Shown: positions 16,650 through 25,469, counted from the stretch's first letter. The stretch is 64,000 bases of DNA from Pandoraea sp. (GCF_004297875.1 NZ_SCSK01000038.1:1-64000); one strand, 5' to 3'. A program made the numbers and translations. Notes: generated from the sequence alone by a model not told the origin.

Positions 16650-18542
16650 TTACTTAATGAAGCCGAGCGATATCCACGGCACCAGCACCACGATCAGCAG
16701 CGCCACGGTCAGCGCGGCCAGGTAAAGCCACATGCGGCTCATGACCTTATCGGGAGAAATCTTGCCGATCGCGCACGCGGCGTAAAAGCCCACCCCCACC
16801 GGCGGGGCGAACAGGCCGATACCCATCGACAGAATCACGACCATCGCATAATGCACGTCGGGAATGCCCATCGAGCGTGCCACCGGAAACAGCAGTGGCC
16901 CGAACAGCACGATCGCCGGGATGCCCTCGAGCACGCTGCCCAGCACGATAAACACCACCATCGAGATCAACAGAAAGCCGGTTGCGCCGCCAGGCATGCG
17001 GTGCATCAGCCCGACCAGGCTGGCCGAGAAGCCGGACTGAGTGAGAGCCCAGGCCATGGCGGTGGCCATACCGATGATCAGCAAGATGGCGCCCGACAGG
17101 GCGGCGGTCTCGATCAACATCGGATACAGCCGCCTGAAATCGAGATGCCGCAGCACCGCGTGCATCGCCAGTCCGACCACAATGGTGTAGGCGATACCCA
17201 CGGTCGCCACCTCGGTGGCGGTCGCTGCGCCCTCGATGACCGCCGTGCGAATCAGAATGGGCAGCGCCAGCGCCGGCAGCGCGATCACGAAATTGCGCCC
17301 GATCACGCGCCATGGGGCGCGCTGCGCGCGCGCCGGCGTTTCCTTGCGGGTATTGACGTAGCAGACCGCGACAATCGCCAGGGTGGCGATCACCGCCGGC
17401 AGGAGCCCGCCGATGAACAGCGCCGAGATCGATACGCTGCACACCGCGCCGATGGTGATCAGCACCAGGCTCGGCGGAATCGTCTCGGTCATCGCGCCGG
17501 TCGCCGACAGCAGCGCCACCAGCTCTTCGGGCTTCGAGCCGCGCCGTTTCATCTCCGGGAACAGGGCTGGCGCCACCGCCGCCATATCGGCCGCTTTAGA
17601 GCCGGAGATGCCCGAGACCAGGAACATCGCACCCAGCAGCACGTATTGCAGGCCGCCGCGCACATGGCCCAGCAGCGCGGCCATGAAATCGATCAGGCTG
17701 CGCGCCATGCCGCTCATCTCGATCAATGCTCCGAGCAGCACGAACAGCGGCACGGCCAGCAGGATCAAACTCGACATGCCTTCGTCCATGCGGCTGACCA
17801 CGATCTGCAACGGCGCCTGCGTGGCCAGCGCGAGATACGCCAGCGTGGCCGTGCCGAAGGCAAAGGCGATCGGGATGCCGCCCGCCACGCACAATCCGAC
17901 CAGCGCCACGAAGAAGATGATCAGGTTGTAATTGCCCATGGCGAGCAGCAGCGGCCGGCCGAACCACAGCCCGGCCCCGATGAGCGCGATCACTGCCAGA
18001 CCCAGCCAGAACTGCTTGAGGGTCGCATGCCGAGCCATGCGGGCCACGGCGGCCAGCAACATCAGCGCTGCGCCCACCGGTAGCGCCGCGGCGCGCCAGC
18101 CGTCGGGCAGGCCGAGCGCCGGCGTGGTGATGGGCATTTGCTCCATCGCGTGCTGATAGGCCGGCACGATGATCATGGCGACGAACACGCAAACCACCAG
18201 CGCGGCCATCGTCTCGAACCAGCCGCGCCACTTGTCCGGCATGCGGTTGACGATTGCCGACAAGCGCATATGCTCGCCCCGATCCAGCGCCACCACCGCC
18301 CCGAGCATCGAGAGCCAGATGAACAGGATCGATGCGAGTTCGTCAGACCAGATCAAGGGGTTGTCTAGCACGTAACGAAAGATCACGCCGGTAAACAAAA
18401 TGACTGTCTCGGCGATCACCAGCAATACCGCCACCGCTTCCGTGACTCGCATCACGGCGCGGTTGACGGTATCGAACCAGCGAGCAATCGTACGCGTGGG
18501 TTCGGCCTGCACCGGCTCGGCTCGCATGGACGTCGCCTTCAT
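16650..18542 (-). CDS. TRAP transporter, fused DctQ-DctM subunits
   Basis: A 630-aa membrane protein that joins the small TRAP subunit (DctQ-like, about residues 20-190; VIFRYVLDNPLIWSDELASILFIWLSMLGA is diagnostic) to the large subunit (DctM-like, about 205-630; GGIPIAFAFG, SGSKAADMAAVAP, TETIPPSLVLITIG, FAPPVGVGFYAACAIG). With the periplasmic binding protein encoded just upstream it imports an organic acid using the sodium or proton gradient. Its start codon abuts the dctP stop, so translation is probably coupled. Fused DctQM proteins are a known variant. Confidence 0.94.
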   Translation of the reverse strand: MKATSMRAEPVQAEPTRTIARWFDTVNRAVMRVTEAVAVLLVIAETVILFTGVIFRYVLDNPLIWSDELASILFIWLSMLGAVVALDRGEHMRLSAIVNRMPDKWRGWFETMAALVVCVFVAMIIVPAYQHAMEQMPITTPALGLPDGWRAAALPVGAALMLLAAVARMARHATLKQFWLGLAVIALIGAGLWFGRPLLLAMGNYNLIIFFVALVGLCVAGGIPIAFAFGTATLAYLALATQAPLQIVVSRMDEGMSSLILLAVPLFVLLGALIEMSGMARSLIDFMAALLGHVRGGLQYVLLGAMFLVSGISGSKAADMAAVAPALFPEMKRRGSKPEELVALLSATGAMTETIPPSLVLITIGAVCSVSISALFIGGLLPAVIATLAIVAVCYVNTRKETPARAQRAPWRVIGRNFVIALPALALPILIRTAVIEGAATATEVATVGIAYTIVVGLAMHAVLRHLDFRRLYPMLIETAALSGAILLIIGMATAMAWALTQSGFSASLVGLMHRMPGGATGFLLISMVVFIVLGSVLEGIPAIVLFGPLLFPVARSMGIPDVHYAMVVILSMGIGLFAPPVGVGFYAACAIGKISPDKVMSRMWLYLAALTVALLIVVLVPWISLGFIK

Positions 18543-19562
18543 TTACGCAAGTTTCCCGGTGTATTTTTCCAGCAGCGTCCAGGCCTGGTCGCCGAATTTC
18601 TTGTGCCAGTCGGCATAGAACCCGGCGCTGCGCAGCGCATCACGGAAGCTGTCGGCGTCGACATTGTTGAATTGCAGGCCCTTGGCCTTCAGGTTGGCCT
18701 CCAGCGTGTCATTGAGCTGTTTGACGTCGACGCGCTGCTTCAGGCCGGCCGCGTTGACATTGGTGCGCACGATTTCCTGCAGATCCTTCGGCAGCTTGGC
18801 GAACGAAGCCTTGTTGCCGAGGAACCAGAAGCCGTCCCACATGTGGTTGGTCATCGAGCAATATTTCTGAACTTCGTAGAGCTTGGCGGTGGAGATGATC
18901 GCCAGCGGATTTTCCTGTCCCTCGACGATGTGCGTTTGCAGCGCCGAATAAACTTCCGCGAAGTTGATGCTTGCCGGCGCCGAACCGAATGCCCGGAACA
19001 TCGAGGTCCAAAGCGGGCTCGGCGGGACGCGAATCTTCATCCCCTTGAAATCTGCCGGGGTTTTGATCGGATGGGTGCTGCTGGTGGTCTGACGGTAACC
19101 GTTGTCCCAGATTTTCTCGAAGGCGAACACCGAGGTCTTGGCGATTTCGCCGCGCACGTGAGCGCCCAGATCGCCATCCATGGCAGCCCAGACCTGGCTG
19201 TAATCCTTGAACGCGAAGCCGATGCCGCTGATCTGCGCGGCTGGCACCAGCGTGCCCAGAATCAATGGCGATAGCGTGAAGTAATCGATCGCGCCGGAAC
19301 GGATCTGCGAGAGCATGTCGCTGTCCGAACCCAGTTGATTGTTCGGGAAGATCTGCAGATCGATACGGCCCTTCGACTGCTCCGCAATGTTCTTGGCCAT
19401 TTCCCGGGCGCGGATGTTCATCGGGTGCGTGACCGGCAGATTGTTAGCGTATTTGAGCGTGAATTCCGCGGCATAGGAACTGCTTTGGTACAGACCCGTG
19501 GCGGCGGCGGCCGACGTGGCTGCCATGATCTTCATGAAATTGCGACGATCCATCTGGCTCAT
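18543..19562 (-). CDS. TRAP transporter substrate-binding protein (DctP-type)
   Basis: A 339-aa periplasmic solute receptor. The N-terminus MDRRNFMKIM followed by an Ala-rich stretch and SYAA matches a twin-arginine signal, so it may be exported folded. DctP-family features include LGSDSDMLSQIRSGAIDYF, the conserved Arg in GMKIRVPPSPLW (organic-acid carboxylate clamp), and NFAEVYSALQTHIVEGQENP. It is the first gene of dctP-dctQM-SDR. A sigma-54 promoter lies about 88 bp upstream and AGGAGA precedes the ATG. The substrate is probably a carboxylate but is not identified. Confidence 0.94.
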   Translation of the reverse strand: MSQMDRRNFMKIMAATSAAAATGLYQSSSYAAEFTLKYANNLPVTHPMNIRAREMAKNIAEQSKGRIDLQIFPNNQLGSDSDMLSQIRSGAIDYFTLSPLILGTLVPAAQISGIGFAFKDYSQVWAAMDGDLGAHVRGEIAKTSVFAFEKIWDNGYRQTTSSTHPIKTPADFKGMKIRVPPSPLWTSMFRAFGSAPASINFAEVYSALQTHIVEGQENPLAIISTAKLYEVQKYCSMTNHMWDGFWFLGNKASFAKLPKDLQEIVRTNVNAAGLKQRVDVKQLNDTLEANLKAKGLQFNNVDADSFRDALRSAGFYADWHKKFGDQAWTLLEKYTGKLA

Positions 19563-19649
19563 GCTGGGTGTCTCCTGATTTTTGGCATTGTGATTGACGC
19601 GATCGGGGCCGCGCCGGGTCGAGCGACTGTTACCGCACGATCATCTTAC

Positions 19650-19664
19650 GCAAATTGGGTGCCA
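19650..19664 (-). promoter_or_regulatory. Sigma-54 (-24/-12) promoter of the dctP operon
   Basis: The minus strand reads TGGCACCCAATTTGC. This matches the consensus TGGCACG-N4-TTGC, with GG and GC exactly 10 bases apart. Transcription would begin near 19638, about 76 nt before the dctP ATG. Confidence 0.82.
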
Positions 19665-19800
19665 GTCAGGAATAGCTGGCGGGAAAACCCTTACTTTGTT
19701 AAGTAAAGTCCGGGCGAGCGCCATGGCCAACCGGGGAATTCACGCCGACGAGGGGCAGCAGGCGGCGCGCGCCGCACCGCCGCCCCCCGACGCCCGGGGT

Positions 19801-19853
19801 GCGACACCTGTCGCAAACCAGGCGACAGGTGTGTCGGTCATGAGACACATGTC
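19801..19853. repeat. Three tandem GACA/TGTC palindromes, probable enhancer
   Basis: Copy 1 is GCGACA-CC-TGTCGC (19801-19814). Copy 2 is CGACA-GGTG-TGTCG (19823-19836). Copy 3 is GACA-CA-TGTC (19844-19853). The centres lie 22 and 19 bp apart, close to two helical turns. Copies 1 and 2 together can also form an 11-bp hairpin with a 7-nt loop. They sit roughly 100-145 bp upstream of the plus-strand sigma-54 start and 165-215 bp upstream of the minus-strand one, normal distances for an upstream activating sequence of a Fis-type activator. Confidence 0.75.
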
Positions 19854-19924
19854 GACAGCGATTGGCTTGCTCGAAAAGGCCGGCGCGTCGCACGCCGGCC
19901 CCGCCGCGTCCGCGGCGGCCGGCC

Positions 19925-19940
19925 TGGCATCGAACTTGCA
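19925..19940 (+). promoter_or_regulatory. Sigma-54 (-24/-12) promoter of the thiolase operon
   Basis: TGGCATCGAACTTGCA: -24 GG and -12 GC are separated by exactly 10 bases, with the TTGCA form of the -12 element. The predicted start is near 19951, about 23 nt before the thiolase ATG, which has AAGGAG in between. Confidence 0.82.
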
Positions 19941-19973
19941 TGAAGTGCCGCCATATCCCATAAGGAGACACGC

Positions 19974-21140
19974 ATGACCACTGCCTGCCTAACCGGCTGG
20001 AGCCACTCCCAGTTCGGCAAACTCGACAACCTGCCGGCCGAAACGCTGCTGGGCGACGTCGCCGCGGCGGCGTTGCAAGACGCCGGGCTCGATCCCGAGC
20101 AGATCGACGCGATTTTCGTCGGCACGTTCAACGGCGGTTTCCTCTACCAGGACTTTCCCTCTTCGCTGGTCTTCAACCGCTTGCCCGCACTGCGCTTCAA
20201 GCCGGCGGTGCGCTGCGAGAATGCTTGCGCCACCGGATCGGCGGCGCTGTATGCCGCGCTTGATGCGATCGACAGCGGGCGAGCGCGCCACGCACTGGTG
20301 ATCGGCTTCGAGAAGATGACCGAGCTGCCCACGCGCGAAGTCGGCGACATCCTGCTCAAATGCTCTTACGCGAGCGAGGAAGCCGGTACGCCGGGCGGTT
20401 TCGCCGGGGTCTTCGGGCAGATCGCTCAAACTTATTTCGATCGCTATGGCGATCAGTCCGACGCCCTGGCGCGCATCGCCGCCAAGAATCATCGCAATGG
20501 CACGCACAACCCCTATGCGCATTTGCGCAAGGACTTTGGCTACGATTTTTGCCGCAACGTCTCTGAAAAGAATCCGCTGGTGGCCGGCCCGCTCAAGCGC
20601 ACCGACTGCTCGCTGGTGTCCGACGGCGCCGCCGCGGTGGTCGTCAGCGCTGGCGAGGCCGCGCGCGGCATGCGCCATGCGGTGCGCTTTCGGGCCGCGC
20701 AGCAGGTCAATGACTATCTGCCGCTGAGCCGGCGCGACCCGCTTGCCTTCGAAGGCGGCGAACGCGCCTGGCGCGGCGCTCTCGCGCAGGCCGGCGTGTC
20801 CCTCAAGGACCTGTCGCTGGTCGAAACGCATGACTGCTTCACGATCGCCGAATTGATCGAATACGAAGCGATGGGCCTGGCGCCGCGTGGGCAGGGCGCA
20901 CGCATCGTCGCCGAGGGGCTCACCGAAAAGGACGGACTGCTGCCGGTCAACGCCTCGGGCGGGCTCAAAGCCAAGGGGCATCCGATCGGCGCGACCGGCG
21001 TGTCGATGCACGTCATGGCCGCCATGCAGCTCACCCACAGCGCCGGCGAAATGCAGATTCCCGGGGCGCGCCTGGCGGGCGTGTTCAATATGGGCGGCGC
21101 GGCGGTGGCCAACTACGTCAGCATCCTCGAAGCGGTTTGA
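19974..21140 (+). CDS. Thiolase-family protein (SCP2-like acetyl-CoA acyltransferase)
   Basis: A 388-aa thiolase-superfamily enzyme. The nucleophilic Cys is C85 in ENACATGSAA; further active-site motifs are ETHDCFTIAE (His) and NASGGLKAKGHPIGATG (His of the C-terminal loop). The usual C-terminal CxG is not seen; the end reads FNMGGAAVAN, as in the SCP2-thiolase group. It would cleave a 3-oxoacyl-CoA (or condense acyl-CoAs). First gene of thiolase-CoA ligase-PCC-PCC, driven by a sigma-54 promoter. Its partner activities are the ligase next to it and the SDR in the divergent operon. Confidence 0.9.
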   Translation: MTTACLTGWSHSQFGKLDNLPAETLLGDVAAAALQDAGLDPEQIDAIFVGTFNGGFLYQDFPSSLVFNRLPALRFKPAVRCENACATGSAALYAALDAIDSGRARHALVIGFEKMTELPTREVGDILLKCSYASEEAGTPGGFAGVFGQIAQTYFDRYGDQSDALARIAAKNHRNGTHNPYAHLRKDFGYDFCRNVSEKNPLVAGPLKRTDCSLVSDGAAAVVVSAGEAARGMRHAVRFRAAQQVNDYLPLSRRDPLAFEGGERAWRGALAQAGVSLKDLSLVETHDCFTIAELIEYEAMGLAPRGQGARIVAEGLTEKDGLLPVNASGGLKAKGHPIGATGVSMHVMAAMQLTHSAGEMQIPGARLAGVFNMGGAAVANYVSILEAV

Positions 21141-21177
21141 CCGCACCCAAGAACCGGAAGAAAAGAGAGCGAACCAT

Positions 21178-22755
21178 ATGCTCAAAAAAGTCATGAATCT
21201 GGGGCGGCTGCTGTCCGACGTGGCGCGCCGTTATCCCGACGAGCCCGGCCTGATCATCGGCGAGCGCCAATGGACCTGGGGTGAAATCGATGCGCGCGTC
21301 AACGCCGCGGTGGCGGCGCTGCGCGAGCTCGGCGTGCGCCAGGGCGACAAAATCCTGGTGCACTCTCGCAACAATCTGCCGATTTTCGAGAGCGCCTGGA
21401 CCGCGTTCAAACTCGGCGCCGTCTGGGTGCCGACGAACTTCCGCATCACGCCGGCCGAGGCGGCCTATCTGGGGCAATCGAGCGGCGCCAGCGTCATGCT
21501 GTACGACCAGGGCTTCGAAGCGCACGTCGACGCGGTGCGCGCGGCAACGCCCGGACTCGAGCACGTCATCGCGATCGGCGCGCCGCGTCCCGGCGAGCAA
21601 CATTATGAGGACCTGCTGGCGCGCCATGCCGGCGCCGCGCTCGCCGAGGCCGAGGTCGAGCACGAGGATCCGCTTTGGTTCTTTTACACTTCCGGCACCA
21701 CCGGGCACCCCAAGGCCGGCATGCTCTCGCACGGCCAGATGGCGTTCGTGGTGACCAATCACCTGGCTGACCTGATGCCAGGCCTGACCTATCGCTGCCG
21801 CTCCATCGTGGTGGCTCCGCTCTCGCATGGTGCGGGCATTCACGCCATCGTCAACACCGCGCGCGGCGCGGCCAGCATCCTGATGCCGTCTGAAAAGCTC
21901 GAGCCCGAGGCGGTCTGGCAAGCCGTCGAGCGGCATCGGGTCGACAATATGTTCACGGTGCCGACCATTGTCAAAATGCTGGTCGAGCACGAGTCGGTCG
22001 AGCGCTACGATCACAGCTCGCTGCGGCACGTCATTTATGCCGGCGCGCCGATGTACCGGGCCGACCAGAAGACCGCGCTGCGCAAGCTCGGCAAGGTGTT
22101 GGTCCAGTACTACGGGTTGGGCGAAGTCACGGGTAACATCACCGTGCTGCCGCCGTGGCTGCATACCGACGACGATCAATCGCCCGATGCCCGGCTGGGC
22201 ACCTGCGGCCAGCCGCGCACCGGCATGGAGATCGCCATTCTCGACGAGCAGGGCAAGCGCCTGGCCCCGTTCGAGACCGGCGAAATCTGCGTGCGCGGGC
22301 CCGCCGTGTTCATGGGGTATCACAACAATCCGGAAGCCAACGCCAAGGCCTTCAAGCACGACTGGTTCCATACCGGCGACATCGGTCATGTCGATGCGCA
22401 GGGTTTCCTGTATATCACCGGTCGCGCCTCCGACATGTACATCTCGGGCGGATCGAACGTCTACCCACGCGAAATCGAGGAGGCCTTGCTGACCCACCCG
22501 GCGGTATCGGAGGTGGCCGTGCTGGGCGTGCCCGATCCCAAGTGGGGCGAATCGGGACTGGCGGTGATCGTGCCCAAGGCCGGCATGAATGCGGAAGCGG
22601 GCGAGTTGCTGGGCCATCTCGAGGCGCGTATCGCCAAGTACAAATGGCCGCGCCGCTTCGTATTCTGGGACACCATGCCGAAGTCGGGCTACGGCAAGAT
22701 CGTCAAAAAGCAGATCAAGGCGCTGCTCGAAGAGCGCGGAGACTTTCGCCTATGA
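21178..22755 (+). CDS. Acyl-CoA synthetase (AMP-forming, ANL superfamily)
   Basis: A 525-aa ligase that activates a carboxylic acid to its CoA thioester via an acyl-AMP. The signature motifs are in order: YTSGTTGHPKAGM (P-loop, about residue 170), YYGLGEVTGN, GEICVRGPAVFMGYHNNPEA, WFHTGDIGHVDAQGFLYITGR, and the C-terminal lysine motif PKSGYGKIVKKQI. The acid specificity is unknown; it may be the TRAP substrate after oxidation. The start was placed at the ATG after AAGAGAG, 37 bp behind the thiolase stop. Its TGA overlaps the next ATG (ATGA), indicating translational coupling. Confidence 0.93.
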   Translation: MLKKVMNLGRLLSDVARRYPDEPGLIIGERQWTWGEIDARVNAAVAALRELGVRQGDKILVHSRNNLPIFESAWTAFKLGAVWVPTNFRITPAEAAYLGQSSGASVMLYDQGFEAHVDAVRAATPGLEHVIAIGAPRPGEQHYEDLLARHAGAALAEAEVEHEDPLWFFYTSGTTGHPKAGMLSHGQMAFVVTNHLADLMPGLTYRCRSIVVAPLSHGAGIHAIVNTARGAASILMPSEKLEPEAVWQAVERHRVDNMFTVPTIVKMLVEHESVERYDHSSLRHVIYAGAPMYRADQKTALRKLGKVLVQYYGLGEVTGNITVLPPWLHTDDDQSPDARLGTCGQPRTGMEIAILDEQGKRLAPFETGEICVRGPAVFMGYHNNPEANAKAFKHDWFHTGDIGHVDAQGFLYITGRASDMYISGGSNVYPREIEEALLTHPAVSEVAVLGVPDPKWGESGLAVIVPKAGMNAEAGELLGHLEARIAKYKWPRRFVFWDTMPKSGYGKIVKKQIKALLEERGDFRL

Positions 22756-23288
22756 CGCCCCGGCAACCCTCTGCGTTTGCACATAATGGTCCGCCGCTGC
22801 TGCCGCGCATCGTCGATTGCGTGCTCGAAGGGCGGCACGAGCTGCGTGTGAGCGTGCCCAGCGGCGCCAACCTCGGGCAGGCCTTGCGCCGGGCCCTGGC
22901 GCGGTATGCGCACGGCGGCGGCGTCGGCCGCCTGTGCGCTGGCACCGCGCGCGGCCTGCGCTATCACATGATGGTGCATACCGGCGAGTCCAAGCGGCCG
23001 TTCGGGTACGGTGCGCCGGTCGACGTTGCCGAGGAAGTCGACCTCGTCAGCGGCGCGCTGACCATCGGCCGCGCGCCCGACGGCACGCCGTTATTGCATT
23101 GTCACGCCGGCTTCAGCGACTCCGCCGGCGAATTGCACGGCGGCCACCTGATTCTCGATCACACCTGGGCCGGCAGCGAACCGGTGGTGGCGCGGCTTTG
23201 CCTGTTTATCGAGGGCGGATACGTCACGCGGGAAGACCTGGAGACCCATTTCAATCTGCTGTACCCCATACGCGGAGTGGCTTCATGA
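22752..23288 (+). CDS. PCC-domain (DUF296) protein 1
   Basis: A 178-aa protein. The C-terminal part has the PCC/DUF296 pattern, with a His-containing LLHCHAGFSDSAGELHGGHL motif near residue 115-135 like the HAHvslsd...GGHL signature of the family. In bacteria PCC proteins are small trimers without a firmly assigned reaction; the plant relatives are AT-hook DNA-binding factors. It is translationally coupled at both ends: 4-bp ATGA overlaps with the CoA ligase upstream and with the second PCC gene downstream. Its place in a CoA-dependent operon suggests an enzymatic or CoA-binding role rather than DNA binding. Confidence 0.75.
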   Translation: MTPRQPSAFAHNGPPLLPRIVDCVLEGRHELRVSVPSGANLGQALRRALARYAHGGGVGRLCAGTARGLRYHMMVHTGESKRPFGYGAPVDVAEEVDLVSGALTIGRAPDGTPLLHCHAGFSDSAGELHGGHLILDHTWAGSEPVVARLCLFIEGGYVTREDLETHFNLLYPIRGVAS

Positions 23289-23698
23289 ACGAGTTGGCCC
23301 CGGCCGATGTGGCCATCGAAACCGGCGCGCTCGGGCGCCTGGTCGTCGCCCGGCTCAAGCCCGACCAGGATTTGACCGAGAGTCTCGAGACGTTGTGCGC
23401 CGGGCACGGCATCCGCCGCGCGGTCGTGCGCGGCGCGGTGGGCAGCCTGGTCGAGGCCCGCCTGGCCTACCGCGTCGGCGACGATTGGCGGGAGCGGGTG
23501 GTCACCGGCCCCGGCATCGAAATTCTCAACGTATTCGGCGAGGCGGGCGCCGCATCCGATGGGCGTGCCCCGGTGCTGCATGGGGTGGTGGCCGACACCG
23601 ACGGCCGCATGTATGCGGGCCGCTTCGTGCGCGGCGCCAACCGGTGTTTCATCACCATCGAGGTGACCTTGCAGGAGTGGCTGCCGGGCGGCGCCTGA
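23285..23698 (+). CDS. PCC-domain (DUF296) protein 2
   Basis: A 137-aa protein, a single PCC/DUF296 domain: RAVVRGAVGSLVEARLAY, EILNVFGEAG, and VLHGVVADTDGRMYAGRFVRG. In this copy the usual HxH reads LHGVV, so one His of the motif is lost relative to copy 1. It is last in the sigma-54 operon and convergent with the aminotransferase 15 bp away. The two PCC proteins may form a hetero-oligomer, inferred from the coupled genes. Function unknown. Confidence 0.75.
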   Translation: MNELAPADVAIETGALGRLVVARLKPDQDLTESLETLCAGHGIRRAVVRGAVGSLVEARLAYRVGDDWRERVVTGPGIEILNVFGEAGAASDGRAPVLHGVVADTDGRMYAGRFVRGANRCFITIEVTLQEWLPGGA

Positions 23699-23713
23699 GC
23701 GCACCGCCCATGC

Positions 23714-24928
23714 TCAGACGCCGGCGGCGACCAGTCCGTCTTCGCGAAACATCGCCTTGATGCCGCGCACCGCCTGGCGGATGCGCGCTTCGTTCTCGAT
23801 CAGGGCGAAGCGCACGTATTCGTCGCCATACTCGCCGAAGCCGATACCGGGCGACACGCACACCTTGGCCTGCGCCAGCAGGCGCTTGGCGAATTCGAGC
23901 GAGCCCAGCGCCCGGTAGGGTTCCGGGATACGCGCCCAGATATACATCGAGGCCTTCGGCAGGTCGACCGGCCAGCCCGCTTCGTGCAGCCCCTTGTAGA
24001 GCACGTCGCGGCGCCGCTGATACTGAGCGCGGATCTCGGCCACGCATTGCTGGTCGCCTTCGAGCGCGGCAATCGCCGCGACCTGCAGCGGCGTGAAAGT
24101 GCCGTAGTCGTGATAGCTCTTGATGCGCGCGAGCGCGGCGACCAGATCGCGGTTGCCCACCATGAAGCCGATGCGCCAACCGGCCATGTTGTAGCTCTTG
24201 GACAGCGTGAAGAACTCGACGGCAATGTCTTTTGCCCCCGGCACCTGCATGATCGACGGCGCGCGCCAGCCGTCGAAGACGATGTCCGCGTAGGCGAGGT
24301 CGTGCACCACCAGGATGTCGTGCTGCTTGGCCAGCGCCACCACGCGCTCGAAGAAATCCAGCTCGACGCATTGCGCGGTCGGATTCGACGGAAACCCCAA
24401 AATGATCATGCGCGGCTTCGGATAGCTCTCGCGGATCGCACGTTCCAGTTCGGCGAAGAAGTCCACCCCGGGCAGAATCGGCACCGAGCGCACGTCGGCG
24501 CCGGCAATCACCGCACCGTAAATGTGAATCGGATAGCTTGGGTTGGGCACCAGCACCGTATCGCCGCGATCGAGCGTGGCCAGCATCAGATGCGCCAGTC
24601 CTTCTTTCGAGCCGATCGTCGCGATTGCCTCGGTATCGGGGTCGATCGCCACGCCGTAACGGTCGCGGTACCAATGCGAAATCGCGCGCCGCAGGCGCGG
24701 AATGCCCTTGGAGGCCGAGTAGCCGTGCGTATCGGGCCGTTGCGCGACCTCCACCAGCTTGGCGACGATATGCGGTGGCGTCGGGCCGTCGGGATTGCCC
24801 ATGCTCAGATCGATGATGTCCTCGCCGCGCCGGCGGGCCGCCATCTTGAGCTCGGCGGTGATATTGAAAACGTAGGGGGGAAGACGATTGATACGCGCAA
24901 AGCTGCGCGAGCCTTGAGAGCCTGACAT
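23714..24928 (-). CDS. alaC: Pyridoxal-phosphate aminotransferase, AlaC-like
   Basis: A class I/II aminotransferase of 404 aa, the group that interconverts alanine/glutamate and pyruvate/2-oxoglutarate. It shows [16 protein letters not shown] at the N-terminus, [23 protein letters not shown], and the PLP lysine in [15 protein letters not shown] (K244). C-terminal [15 protein letters not shown] carries the carboxylate-binding Arg. The start is the ATG after CAGGAAA; longer readings toward 25330 cross the emrE-like gene on the other strand and are not used. It is not part of the neighbouring sigma-54 operon (opposite strand). Confidence 0.9.
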   Translation of the reverse strand: MSGSQGSRSFARINRLPPYVFNITAELKMAARRRGEDIIDLSMGNPDGPTPPHIVAKLVEVAQRPDTHGYSASKGIPRLRRAISHWYRDRYGVAIDPDTEAIATIGSKEGLAHLMLATLDRGDTVLVPNPSYPIHIYGAVIAGADVRSVPILPGVDFFAELERAIRESYPKPRMIILGFPSNPTAQCVELDFFERVVALAKQHDILVVHDLAYADIVFDGWRAPSIMQVPGAKDIAVEFFTLSKSYNMAGWRIGFMVGNRDLVAALARIKSYHDYGTFTPLQVAAIAALEGDQQCVAEIRAQYQRRRDVLYKGLHEAGWPVDLPKASMYIWARIPEPYRALGSLEFAKRLLAQAKVCVSPGIGFGEYGDEYVRFALIENEARIRQAVRGIKAMFREDGLVAAGV

Positions 24929-25090
24929 GATTTTCCTGAACGTAAGCGCCCGGACCGTCCGAGCGACGTACGGCGCGAGCGCGCCGTGCAGGCAGTGTAG
25001 CAGCAGACGGCGCGTTTGGGCACTGTGCCGGGCGTGTTTTCGCGCATGGTAAAGTCGGCGGCGTTTCCCATCGCGCCACACAAAATTGCC

Positions 25091-25420
25091 ATGGCCTACG
25101 CTTACCTGCTGATCGCCATCGTCGCCGAGGTGATCGCCACATCCTCGCTCAAGGCGGCCGACGGTTTTACTCGCATCGGACCATCGCTGCTGGTCGTCGC
25201 CGGCTATGGCGTGGCATTCTATTGCCTGTCGCTGACGCTGCGGACAATCCCGATCGGCATCACTTATGCGATCTGGTCGGGGCTGGGTATCGTGCTGGTG
25301 TCGCTGGTCGGCTGGCTGGTCTATCAGCAACGGCTCGACGCGCCCGCCATCATCGGCATGGCGCTGATCGTCAGCGGCGTGCTGGTGCTCAACCTGTTTT
25401 CAAAGGCCGGTACGCACTGA
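25091..25420 (+). CDS. Small multidrug resistance (SMR) transporter, EmrE-type
   Basis: A 109-aa protein with four hydrophobic helices. The membrane-embedded Glu is E13 in [16 protein letters not shown], which drives proton/cation exchange. [21 protein letters not shown] in helix 3 and [21 protein letters not shown] in helix 4 complete the fold. Sequence details favour the EmrE/Qac subtype over the guanidinium exporter (Gdx) subtype, and no guanidine riboswitch is visible upstream. It exports lipophilic quaternary cations. It is divergent from alaC; no strong ribosome site. Confidence 0.92.
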   Translation: MAYAYLLIAIVAEVIATSSLKAADGFTRIGPSLLVVAGYGVAFYCLSLTLRTIPIGITYAIWSGLGIVLVSLVGWLVYQQRLDAPAIIGMALIVSGVLVLNLFSKAGTH

Positions 25421-25469
25421 GCGCGGCGGGCGCCACGCATCCCGGCATGGCGGCTGGCGGGGAGTAAGT

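Larger units (their letters stand above)
19563..19973. other. 411-bp divergent control region
   Basis: Separates the dctP operon (minus) from the thiolase operon (plus). It contains no gene. From left to right it holds a minus-strand sigma-54 promoter (19650-19664), a GTTAAGTAAAG-rich stretch, three tandem GACA/TGTC palindromes (19801-19853), a plus-strand sigma-54 promoter (19925-19940), and the AAGGAG site of the thiolase gene. Confidence 0.8.

Noticed and set aside
24929..25090. Guanidine riboswitch before the SMR gene
   Set aside because: The conserved riboswitch motifs are not visible and the protein looks EmrE-type rather than Gdx-type.
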